From: Polycyclovorans sp002706265
GTDB lineage: Bacteria; Pseudomonadota; Gammaproteobacteria; Nevskiales; Nevskiaceae
Direction: 5' to 3'
DNA length: 64,000 bases
Assembly: GCA_963973915.1 (NCBI GenBank)
Contig: CAXBBM010000004.1
Coordinates: 1 to 64,000, forward strand
Shown here: positions 52,553 to 60,236 of the stretch, in pieces
Layout of the letters: each line of letters starts with the position of its first letter
How positions within the stretch are numbered: position 1 is the first letter of the stretch
Notes under the pieces: model-generated
What the model was told of the DNA's origin: nothing
Seen by the model: the letters and a program-made list of their open reading frames with translations, nothing else
The model's database searches: none
Made by a program: the position numbers and the translations under genes

Positions 52553-54460
52553 GTGCGCCTCACCCGGCCTTATCTGACGACACACCTGCAATGCCTGCCC
52601 CTGGTGGCGGCGCTGTGCTGCCCGGTTGCGGGCCACGCCGAAACCGCACTGCCACCGCTGGTGGTGGACGGCCAGCAGGCCGCGCTGGATGAGAGCGGCG
52701 TGCAGATCCGCGTGGCAATCGACCCGCTGCAGGCCACTGACCTGCCCAGCCTGCTGAGCAGCCTGCCCGGCGTGCAGGTGCGTCGCAGCGGCGGCCTCGG
52801 CGCCTACAGCGAAGCCAGCCTGCGCGGCAGCAATGGTCGCCAGGTGCGGCTGCTGCTCGACGGCCAGCCGCTGGACAACGGCGGCGGTGAGGCCAGTTCG
52901 CTGGCCCTGATCAGCCCCTTGCTGCTGCAAGACGTGGTGGTCCACAAGGGCCGCGTGCCCATCGACCTTGCCGGCGGTCTGGCCGGCAGCATCAACCTGC
53001 GCACCCCTGAAGTGCTGCACGCGCCCTTGCTGGGCACGGCCAGCATCGGCAGCTACGGCGAGCGTCAGGCGCACGCCGCCGCGCAGTTGGCGCCCCATCT
53101 GCAACTGGCCGCCGGCGGCCGGCAGGCCGACAACGATTTCCGCTACCGCAACGCCTTCACGCCCTTCGACCCCAGCGACCCCGACCGCCGCCGGCGCGCG
53201 CCACGCCAGAACGCCGACACCGCGCAGCGCTACGCCCTGCTGCAGTTGCGGGCGCCGCTGCGGGTCAGCGCCCAGGTGGTGGATGACGCGCAATCGCTGC
53301 CCACCCGGCTCAACCTGCCCGGCCAGACGGCGCATCTCGACACCCGCGCCTACGGGCTCAGCCTTGCCACGGCGGACGCAGGCCCCTGGCAGCACCGCCT
53401 CGGCACGCGTGTGTTTGACGAGCGGTATCGGGACCGCGACAGCCAGATCGGGCTGGGCGCGCAGGACACCCGCAGCCGCAGCGTGCGCATCGACGGGCAG
53501 ACCCGCTACCGCTTCAGCGACGGCAGCGCCGCCGTGCTGGACGCCGGACATGCCCGCTACCGCGCCGAGGATCAGATCGGCGACGTCCCCACCGCCGAGG
53601 CCGAGCGCCTGCACCTGCGGGGCGCGGCCGAGACCTTTCATGACCTCGGCGCCTGGCGCGCCAACGCCAGCCTCGGCCTGCAATGGTCGGAAGACCGCGC
53701 CGACGGCCAGCGGGACGAGGACTGGCAATGGGCGCCGGCCATGGGCCTGAGCCGCCGCGTCGGCCGGTGCATTGCGGCCGGCAACCTCGGCGCCCGCGAG
53801 CGCCTGCCCACCTTTTTCGAACGCTATGGCGACCGTGGCCTGTTCCGTGGCAACCCCGCCCTGCGCGCCGAGCGCGCGCACTACGCCGATCTGGGCACCC
53901 GCTGCGCCGCCGACGACGGCCGCTGGAGCATGGACGCCGCCGTGTTCGGCCAGGACCTGCGGGACGCCATTAGCCCCACCTTCAATGCCCAGGGTATCGG
54001 CCGCTCGATCAACACCGAGCGCGCCGAAATCTACGGCTTCGAATGGGGCACCCACGCCCGTCTGGGGCCATGGCATGCCCAGTTCAGCGGCACCCTGCAG
54101 CACACCGAAGACCGCGGCGACATTCGCGCCACGCGCGGCAAGCAACTGCCGGGCCGCTACGCCGAGCAGGTCAATGCCCGCCTCGAATACGCGCTGGGCG
54201 GCCTGCGCCTGCACTACGCCTTCGGCTACGAACACGGCCAGTACTACGACAGCCCCAACCTGCTCGAGGCCGCACCGCTGCGGCGTCACGACCTGGGCGT
54301 GCGCGGCCACTGGCAGCGGCTGGGCTGGGCGGTCGAGGCCCTGAATCTGCGCAATGACAACCCCGAGCAGTTCAATGGATTTCCCACGCCGGGACGCCAG
54401 TTGCGGCTCACCCTGAGCTACCCCGCAGCCCCCTTCAATCACGATGTTCCAAAGGAGTAA
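52553..54460 (+). CDS. btuB: TonB-dependent vitamin B12 receptor (BtuB-like)
   Basis: Outer-membrane receptor of about 635 residues. A GTG at 52553 with GGA 6 bases ahead gives a credible signal peptide (LQCLPLVAALCCPVAGHA); the in-frame ATG at 52442 lies in a riboswitch hairpin and adds 37 unlikely residues. The plug domain reads LPSLLSSLPGVQVRRSGGLGAYSEASLRGSNGRQ with LLLDGQPL and PIDLAGGLAGSINLRT; the barrel ends GRQLRLTLSYPAAPFNHD, without a terminal Phe at the very end. B12 specificity rests on the cobalamin riboswitch. The next gene starts 7 bases later and looks co-transcribed. Confidence 0.88.
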   Translation: MRLTRPYLTTHLQCLPLVAALCCPVAGHAETALPPLVVDGQQAALDESGVQIRVAIDPLQATDLPSLLSSLPGVQVRRSGGLGAYSEASLRGSNGRQVRLLLDGQPLDNGGGEASSLALISPLLLQDVVVHKGRVPIDLAGGLAGSINLRTPEVLHAPLLGTASIGSYGERQAHAAAQLAPHLQLAAGGRQADNDFRYRNAFTPFDPSDPDRRRRAPRQNADTAQRYALLQLRAPLRVSAQVVDDAQSLPTRLNLPGQTAHLDTRAYGLSLATADAGPWQHRLGTRVFDERYRDRDSQIGLGAQDTRSRSVRIDGQTRYRFSDGSAAVLDAGHARYRAEDQIGDVPTAEAERLHLRGAAETFHDLGAWRANASLGLQWSEDRADGQRDEDWQWAPAMGLSRRVGRCIAAGNLGARERLPTFFERYGDRGLFRGNPALRAERAHYADLGTRCAADDGRWSMDAAVFGQDLRDAISPTFNAQGIGRSINTERAEIYGFEWGTHARLGPWHAQFSGTLQHTEDRGDIRATRGKQLPGRYAEQVNARLEYALGGLRLHYAFGYEHGQYYDSPNLLEAAPLRRHDLGVRGHWQRLGWAVEALNLRNDNPEQFNGFPTPGRQLRLTLSYPAAPFNHDVPKE

Positions 54461-54467
54461 CGCACCC

Positions 54468-55664
54468 ATGCAGATTCTCACCTTCACCCTGCGCGCGGCG
54501 ACCGCCGTGCTGGCCGCCAGCCTGATCTCGGCCTGTTCCAGCGACAGCACGCCGGCCGCCAGCGCGCCGGTCGAGGCCGGAGACGTGGTCGCGGTGGTGG
54601 CCGCGCGCGCGCCCGATTTCAGCAGCGGCGCGGTGTCGCTGGTCAATGGCGACTCTTTCGCGGCGCAGAACAACCTGGCGGCCACCGCCTCCGACATCGT
54701 GGTGCGTGCTGCCGGAGCGCAGTTCTTCCTGATCGAGCGCTTCGGCCTGACCACCGTCAAGCGCTTTGATCTCGACACGCCGAACACACCGACCCTCACC
54801 GCATCCACCCAGGATGAAGGCGACGTCGACGACAGCAACCCCGCCGACCTGATCCTGCTCAGCCCGACCAAGGGCTACCTGCTGCGCTACGGATCGGGCA
54901 CGGTGTGGATCGTCGATCCCTCGGCCACCAGCGAAGCGGACTTCAAGACCGGCGAGATCGACCTGTCGCACTACGACGCCGATGGCGTGCCCGAGATGAT
55001 CGCCGGGGTGATCGACCAGGGCCTGCTGTATGTCGCCATGCAGCGGCTGGAGGGCTTCGCGTCGGTAAAGAACGGCTATGTCGCCGTCATCGACACCGGC
55101 AGCGATGAAGAGATCGTCACCGGCGATGACCCCGGCCTGCCAGGCATCGAACTGCCGCTGCGCAGCCCGACCGGCCTTGTCCGTGATCCGGCCAGCGACG
55201 ACCTGCTGGTGATCGGCAGTGGCGGCTTTGACGGCAGCTTCACCCCCCAGTTCGAGGGCGGCATCGCCCGCATCGACACCGGCGCGTTCACCGCCGAATT
55301 GCGGCTGGACGATGGCACCGCAGACGATCCGACGTTCGGCCAGTTCGGTGAACTGGTGGCGGTGACCGGCAGCCGCGCATACTTCACTGCGGGCACCGCC
55401 TTCGGCCCGCAAAGCCTCTACCGCTTCAACCCGCACAGCGACGCGGCGCCGGTGGTGGTCGATGGATTTGACGCGCAGCCCCTGGGCGCGCTGGCGGTCG
55501 ATCCGCTGAATCGCCTGTGGGTGGCCAGGGCCGATGCCGACGCACCCGGCATCACCGTGCTCGACGTGAGCGGCGACGCCGAAACGGTGGTGCGCGCGCT
55601 GATCGACACCGATCTGACGCCCATCAATATCGATTTCGCGATCGTGCCCGACCTCGTGCGCTGA
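54468..55664 (+). CDS. Predicted outer-membrane lipoprotein with beta-propeller-like repeats, linked to btuB (BtuG-like by context)
   Basis: 398 residues from the ATG at 54468, behind AAAGGAG. The signal ends in the lipobox LISAC (Cys23) followed by Ser-Ser-Asp, which predicts outer-membrane anchoring. The rest consists of repeated beta-strand segments such as FFLIERFGLTTVKRFDLD, GYLLRYGSGTVWIVDPS, GYVAVIDTGSDEE and GGIARIDTGAFTAELRL, the pattern of a YncE-like propeller. It is encoded 7 bases after the riboswitch-controlled B12 receptor. Bacteroides BtuG is a surface propeller lipoprotein that hands B12 to BtuB; the same layout here makes an analogous role plausible, but I see no proof of homology. 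Confidence 0.75.
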   Translation: MQILTFTLRAATAVLAASLISACSSDSTPAASAPVEAGDVVAVVAARAPDFSSGAVSLVNGDSFAAQNNLAATASDIVVRAAGAQFFLIERFGLTTVKRFDLDTPNTPTLTASTQDEGDVDDSNPADLILLSPTKGYLLRYGSGTVWIVDPSATSEADFKTGEIDLSHYDADGVPEMIAGVIDQGLLYVAMQRLEGFASVKNGYVAVIDTGSDEEIVTGDDPGLPGIELPLRSPTGLVRDPASDDLLVIGSGGFDGSFTPQFEGGIARIDTGAFTAELRLDDGTADDPTFGQFGELVAVTGSRAYFTAGTAFGPQSLYRFNPHSDAAPVVVDGFDAQPLGALAVDPLNRLWVARADADAPGITVLDVSGDAETVVRALIDTDLTPINIDFAIVPDLVR

Positions 55665-55677
55665 TCACCGGCAACGC

Positions 55678-55720
55678 CTGACAGCCCCCGGCGCTACGCG
55701 CCGCCGGGGGCCGTTGTCAG
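55678..55720. terminator. Hairpin between converging genes
   Basis: GCCCCCGGC (55684-55692) pairs with GCCGGGGGC (55103 offset within the same hairpin, 55703-55711), extended by CTGACA / TGTCAG at the outer ends across a small bulge. It lies between the stops of the lipoprotein gene (plus) and rlmA (minus) and overlaps the rlmA stop codon. No T run on either side, so termination strength is uncertain. Confidence 0.55.
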
Positions 55721-56523
55721 TCCGGCCGCCTCGTGAAGCGCATCAGCGAGAACACCGCTTCGGTCTCGAACAGGTCGAAGGCCACCAAGGCCTGGCGCTT
55801 CTCGGGCCGGGCTTTCCAGGCGTAGGGCGTCATCTGCAACAACTGCTGCAGGGCGGGCGGGGAGAGCTGCAGGGGCGCCGACACCTCGTGCCAGTCGAGC
55901 AGGGTAAAGCCGGCCTCCAGCGTCGCAAGAAACTTGTCGGGCTGGTGCGCCCGCACGTCGTCAAACAGCTGTTCGCGCAGCGTCCACAGGTGACGCGCCG
56001 CAGGGCTCACCACCAGCAGGTGGCCGTCCGGGCGCAGCACGCGCTGCATTTCGCCAACGTGCAACTGCGTAAACACGTTGGTGATGACGTCGACCGAGGC
56101 ATCGGCCAGCGGCAGGTGCGCCCCACTGGCAACCAGCCAGGTGAGCCCGGGGTAGCGTCTGGCGGCCATCCGCACGGCGGAGCGGGCAATGTCAACGCCG
56201 ATGACTTCGGGCAACGCGTCGGCAAAAGCGCCGGTGTAGTAGCCCTCGCCGCAGCCGATGTCGAGCAGGGTGTTGGCGGCCAGGGGCGCCACCTGGGCCA
56301 GCAGGGCGTCGCGCAGGGGGCGATAGTGATCGGCCTCCAGGAACGCGCGCCGCGCCATGACCATCAGCGCGTCGTCACCCGGATCGCGGCTTTTCTTGTG
56401 CTGTACCGGCAGCAGATTGACGTATCCCTCACGGGCCACGTCGAAGCTGTGCCCCTGCGTGCAGCGCCAGACCTTGGGTTGACGCGCCAGCGGCCCTCGG
56501 CACAGCGGACAGATCACGCTCAA
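55717..56523 (-). CDS. rlmA: 23S rRNA (guanine-N1)-methyltransferase (RlmA family)
   Basis: SAM-dependent methyltransferase acting on G745 (or G748 in other bacteria) of 23S rRNA. 268 residues. The N-terminal zinc knuckle uses Cys5, Cys8, Cys21 and His25 (CPLC ... CTQGHSFD), followed by GYVNLLPVQHKKS and the SAM motif LLDIGCGEGYYTGAF. Its ATG overlaps the stop of the FAD-dependent dehydrogenase gene by four bases. Confidence 0.93.
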   Translation of the reverse strand: MSVICPLCRGPLARQPKVWRCTQGHSFDVAREGYVNLLPVQHKKSRDPGDDALMVMARRAFLEADHYRPLRDALLAQVAPLAANTLLDIGCGEGYYTGAFADALPEVIGVDIARSAVRMAARRYPGLTWLVASGAHLPLADASVDVITNVFTQLHVGEMQRVLRPDGHLLVVSPAARHLWTLREQLFDDVRAHQPDKFLATLEAGFTLLDWHEVSAPLQLSPPALQQLLQMTPYAWKARPEKRQALVAFDLFETEAVFSLMRFTRRPD

Positions 56524-58151
56524 GCCGCGCGCCCGGCACGGTCAAGCAGACTCAGGGCCAGGGCTTCGGCCACGCGGATGCCGTCGATCCCGGCCGACAT
56601 GATGCCGCCGGCGTAACCCGCGCCCTCCCCGGCCGGGTACACGCCACGCGTATTGAGGCTTTGAAACGCGGCATCGCGGGTGATGCGCAGCGGCGACGAG
56701 GTGCGGGTCTCCACCCCGGTCAGCACCGCGTCGTGGCGGGCAAAGCCCTTGATCTGCCTGTCGAACACCGGCAAGGCCTCGCGCATGGCCTCGATCGCAT
56801 AGCCGGGCAGCGCGGAGGCCAGATCGCCCAGCCGCACGCCGGGCGTGTAGCTGGGTTCGACCGCGCCCAGCGCGGTGGACGGCCGCCCGGCCAGAAAGTC
56901 GCCGACCAGTTGTGCCGGCGCCTCGTAACGCCCCCCGCCCAGCACGAAGGCGTGCGACTCCAGTTGTTCCTGCAGGGCGATACCGGCCAAGGGGCCGGCC
57001 GCCACGCCGCCGGGGTAATCTTCCGGCGCAATGCCGACCACGATGCCGGCATTGGCATTGCGCTCGTTGCGCGAGTACTGGCTCATGCCGTTGGTGACGA
57101 CGCGATTCGGCTCGGAGGTGGCCGCCACCACCGTGCCGCCGGGACACATGCAGAAGCTGTATACCGAGCGTCCGTTGCGCGCGTGATGCACCAGCTTGTA
57201 ATCGGCCGCGCCCAGCAGCGGATGCCCGGCGTACTTGCCCAGCCGTGCGCTGTCGATCAGCGACTGTGGGTGCTCGATGCGAAAGCCCACCGAGAACGGC
57301 TTGGCCTCCATGAACACCTGCCGCCGGTGGAGCATGCGAAAGGTCTCGCGGGCACTGTGCCCCAGCGCCAGCACCAGATGATCGGCCGCCAATGTTGCGC
57401 CGCTGGCGAGGGTCACGCCGCGCAGCTGTCCGCGTTCGATCAGCAGGTCGGTGACCTGCTGGCCGAAGCGCACCTCACCGCCCAAGGCCTCGATCTCTTC
57501 GCGCATGCGCGTCACCACGCCGGTGAGCCGAAAGGTGCCGATGTGCGGTTTGCTGACGTACAGAATCTCGTCCGGTGCGCCGGCCTTGACGAACTCGTGC
57601 AGCACCTTGCGGCCGTGAAAGCGCGGGTCCCGCACCTGGCTCCACAGCTTGCCGTCACTGAACAGGCCGGCGCCGCCCTCGCCGAACTGCACGTTGGACT
57701 CGGGCTTGAGCGTGTTCTTGCGCCACAGGCCCCAGGTGTCCTGGGTGCGCTGCCGCACCGCCTGACCCCGTTCCAGCACGATGGGGCGAAAGCCCATTTG
57801 CGCCAGGGTGAGCGCCGCGAAGATGCCGCAGGGGCCAAAGCCGATCACCAGCGGCCGGTTCGCAAAACCCGCGGGCGCGCGGGCAACGGGGCGGTAGGTC
57901 AGGTCAGGCGCCGGGCGCACCTGGGGGTCGCCGTCAAACTTGGCGCGCACCGCCGCCTCGTCGCGCAGTTCGCAATCAATCGTGTAGACAAAACACAGCT
58001 CCGCCGATTTCTTGCGGGCGTCGTAACTGCGCTTGAACACGGTGAAGTCCAGCAGGTCCCCGTCGGGCAGCCGCAGGCGCTTCTGGATTGCGGGCGCCAG
58101 CGCATCAGGCGCGTGGTGAATGGGCAGCGTGAGTTCGGTGAGTCGCAGCAT
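56520..58151 (-). CDS. FAD-dependent dehydrogenase/oxidoreductase of the COG2509 type
   Basis: 543-residue flavoprotein. An N-terminal domain of about 100 residues (LRLTELTLPIHHAPDAL ... RKKSAELCFVYTIDCEL) precedes the FAD Rossmann motif in PLVIGFGPCGIFAALTLAQMGFRPIVLERG, and a C-terminal FAD segment near VYPAGEGAGYAGGIMSAGIDGIR. GGAGLFSDGKL and the cysteine in YSFCMCPGGTVVAA are typical of this uncharacterised family. Substrate and role unknown. It is the first gene before rlmA and diverges from the OmpA-family gene. Confidence 0.85.
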   Translation of the reverse strand: MLRLTELTLPIHHAPDALAPAIQKRLRLPDGDLLDFTVFKRSYDARKKSAELCFVYTIDCELRDEAAVRAKFDGDPQVRPAPDLTYRPVARAPAGFANRPLVIGFGPCGIFAALTLAQMGFRPIVLERGQAVRQRTQDTWGLWRKNTLKPESNVQFGEGGAGLFSDGKLWSQVRDPRFHGRKVLHEFVKAGAPDEILYVSKPHIGTFRLTGVVTRMREEIEALGGEVRFGQQVTDLLIERGQLRGVTLASGATLAADHLVLALGHSARETFRMLHRRQVFMEAKPFSVGFRIEHPQSLIDSARLGKYAGHPLLGAADYKLVHHARNGRSVYSFCMCPGGTVVAATSEPNRVVTNGMSQYSRNERNANAGIVVGIAPEDYPGGVAAGPLAGIALQEQLESHAFVLGGGRYEAPAQLVGDFLAGRPSTALGAVEPSYTPGVRLGDLASALPGYAIEAMREALPVFDRQIKGFARHDAVLTGVETRTSSPLRITRDAAFQSLNTRGVYPAGEGAGYAGGIMSAGIDGIRVAEALALSLLDRAGRAA

Positions 58152-58320
58152 CGACAGAGGTTTGAAGATCAGAGGCGCATTGTCCCACGGCCCACCGCGC
58201 GCACAACCTGGGCGGCGCGGGCCGGGGCGGCTTTCAGCGAAGGCTCATCTGCCCATTGTTCTACTCGCCGCGGCCCGAACACCCTGGCCATTTGAAAACC
58301 AACATCAGGGAGTTTCACCG

Positions 58321-59352
58321 ATGACGATTCAGAAAAGATGCCTCTCGGCAGTCGCGCTGCTGTCCTTCACTGCCATGGCGCATGCGACCCCCGAGCCCGA
58401 CCTGCGACCGACGCTCTCCGGCATGTACAACCACATCTTCGAAGACTCGATCCGGGGTTCTGACGAAGGCTCCGGCGCGACCCTGGGCCTGGGCTGGAAC
58501 CTCAGCCCGGTGTGGGGCGTTGAACTGGGCGGCTTCTTCAATGAATTCGACAACGACCCCGGCAAAGGGGGTGCGGTGGGTGATTGGCGCGAATGGGGCG
58601 GCAACCTCGATGTGCTCTACCACCTGTCGCGCAACCCGCGCTTCACGCCCTACACCGTGCTCGGTGCCGGCGCGATCCGTCTCAACGAACGCAACAGCAA
58701 CACGTTCACCACCGAGCCCTTCGCCCACGTCGGCGTCGGCTTCAAGAGCCTGCTGACCTCGTACTTCGGCATTCGCGGCGATGCCCGCTACCGTTATGTG
58801 GATGTGTCGAACGAGCAGCCGATCAACGACGACCAGTTGGGTGAGGCCATCGTGAGCCTTGGCTTCTTCGTGCCGCTGGGATCGGCCCAGGTCGCCGCCG
58901 CACCGACGCCGACCCCGCCGCCGGCCACTCCGGTCCCGGCCACGCCGACGCCGACCCCGCCGCCGCCGAAGCCCACCCCGACGCCCGAGCCGGAAGTGAT
59001 CTACGAGATCGATCAGACCGTGCTGTTCGAGTTTGACTCGGCCAAGCTGCGTCCCCAGGCCAGCCCCAGCCTGATGGAAGCGGCCAAGAAAATTAACCAG
59101 GACACCACGCTACAGCGCGTTGAAGTGGGCGGCCACACCTGCGACCTGGGTTCGGCCCCCTACAACAAGAAGCTCTCGGAGCGCCGTGCATCGGCCGTTG
59201 CCGACTTCCTGGTGAAGCAGGGCAACGTACCGCCCGGCAAGCTGACGGTTCGCGGCTACGGCATGGAAAAGCCGAAGGTGCCCAACAACTCGAAAGAGAA
59301 CCGCGAGCGCAATCGTCGCGTCGAGTTGACGGTGCTGAAACGCAGCCAGTAA
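58321..59352 (+). CDS. OmpA family outer-membrane protein
   Basis: 343 residues from the ATG at 58321 (GGGAG ahead). Signal peptide (LSAVALLSFTAMAHA), an N-terminal eight-strand barrel-like domain (TLGLGWNLSPVWGVELGGFF ... FGIRGDARYRYVDVS), a Pro/Thr linker (PTPTPPPATPVPATP), then the OmpA C-terminal peptidoglycan-binding domain: VLFEFDSAKLRPQA, GHTCDLGSAPYNKKLSERRA, and NNSKENRERNRRVEL. It anchors the outer membrane to the wall. Ends in an intrinsic terminator. Confidence 0.95.
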   Translation: MTIQKRCLSAVALLSFTAMAHATPEPDLRPTLSGMYNHIFEDSIRGSDEGSGATLGLGWNLSPVWGVELGGFFNEFDNDPGKGGAVGDWREWGGNLDVLYHLSRNPRFTPYTVLGAGAIRLNERNSNTFTTEPFAHVGVGFKSLLTSYFGIRGDARYRYVDVSNEQPINDDQLGEAIVSLGFFVPLGSAQVAAAPTPTPPPATPVPATPTPTPPPPKPTPTPEPEVIYEIDQTVLFEFDSAKLRPQASPSLMEAAKKINQDTTLQRVEVGGHTCDLGSAPYNKKLSERRASAVADFLVKQGNVPPGKLTVRGYGMEKPKVPNNSKENRERNRRVELTVLKRSQ

Positions 59353-59378
59353 CCGGTCAACCACCGCGTTGCACCCCC

Positions 59379-59408
59379 AAGCCCGCCAGGTCATCGGCGG
59401 GCTTTTTT
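59379..59408 (+). terminator. Rho-independent terminator after the OmpA-family gene
   Basis: Stem AGCCCGCC / GGCGGGCT with an 8-base loop, followed directly by six T, 27 bases past the stop codon. Confidence 0.93.
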
Positions 59409-59484
59409 GAGGCTCGCGCCACCTCGCTCGACGGTCATACCGGCCTGCTAGACTCCGCGCCGGTCCACGCTCCGGAACCCCGAC

Positions 59485-60087
59485 ATGCCCGCCCCCCTGC
59501 CCAAGACACTCTCGCCACTGCCTGCGCTGATTTTTTCGTCACGCTGGCTGCAACTGCCGCTCTATCTGGGGCTGATCCTGGCGCAGTGCGTGTACGTGGT
59601 GCTGTTCGTCAAGGAGCTTTGGCACCTGGTCCACGGCGCCTTCGAGCTGGACGAGCAGGCGGTGATGCTGATCGTGCTGGCACTAATTGACGTGGTGATG
59701 ATCTCCAACCTGCTGGTGATGGTGATCGTGGGCGGCTACGAAACCTTCGTGTCACGTTTGCGGCTGGAAAACCACCCCGACCAGCCCGAATGGCTGAGCC
59801 ACGTGAACGCCTCGGTGCTCAAGGTGAAGCTGGCGATGGCGATCATCGGCATTTCATCGATTCACCTGCTGAAGACCTTCATCGAGGCCGGCTCGCTGGG
59901 CGCCTACCCAGCCTGTGCCGACGTGGCCGCAGGCATCCGCTGTGCGACCACCACCGAGGCCGGCGTGATGTGGCAGACCATCATCCACATGGTCTTCATC
60001 GTGTCGGCGGTGGGCATCGCCTGGACCGACCGGCTGATGTCGCAATCCACGGCCAATTCCCGCAACAAGGCCAGCGCCCCGCACTGA
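59485..60087 (+). CDS. UPF0114 (YqhA-like) membrane protein
   Basis: 200-residue inner-membrane protein with about four helices. The opening IFSSRWLQLPLYLGLILAQCVYVVLFVKEL and VMISNLLVMVIVGGYETFVS followed by LKVKLAMAIIGISSIHLLKTFI are diagnostic for UPF0114/TIGR00645. Function unknown. A single gene after a terminator. Confidence 0.92.
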   Translation: MPAPLPKTLSPLPALIFSSRWLQLPLYLGLILAQCVYVVLFVKELWHLVHGAFELDEQAVMLIVLALIDVVMISNLLVMVIVGGYETFVSRLRLENHPDQPEWLSHVNASVLKVKLAMAIIGISSIHLLKTFIEAGSLGAYPACADVAAGIRCATTTEAGVMWQTIIHMVFIVSAVGIAWTDRLMSQSTANSRNKASAPH

Positions 60088-60236
60088 GCCGGGCGGTGCA
60101 TCGGCCCCCGGCGAGGCGGTCCCTGCGCGGCCGCCGGGGACTTTGCTGCAGTGCAGCGTGATAAGCTCGGTGCAACATCCATCCACGGACGGGCGCTCGC
60201 TTATAAAAATTCAGCCCGCAGAATCAGGGACTTGCA

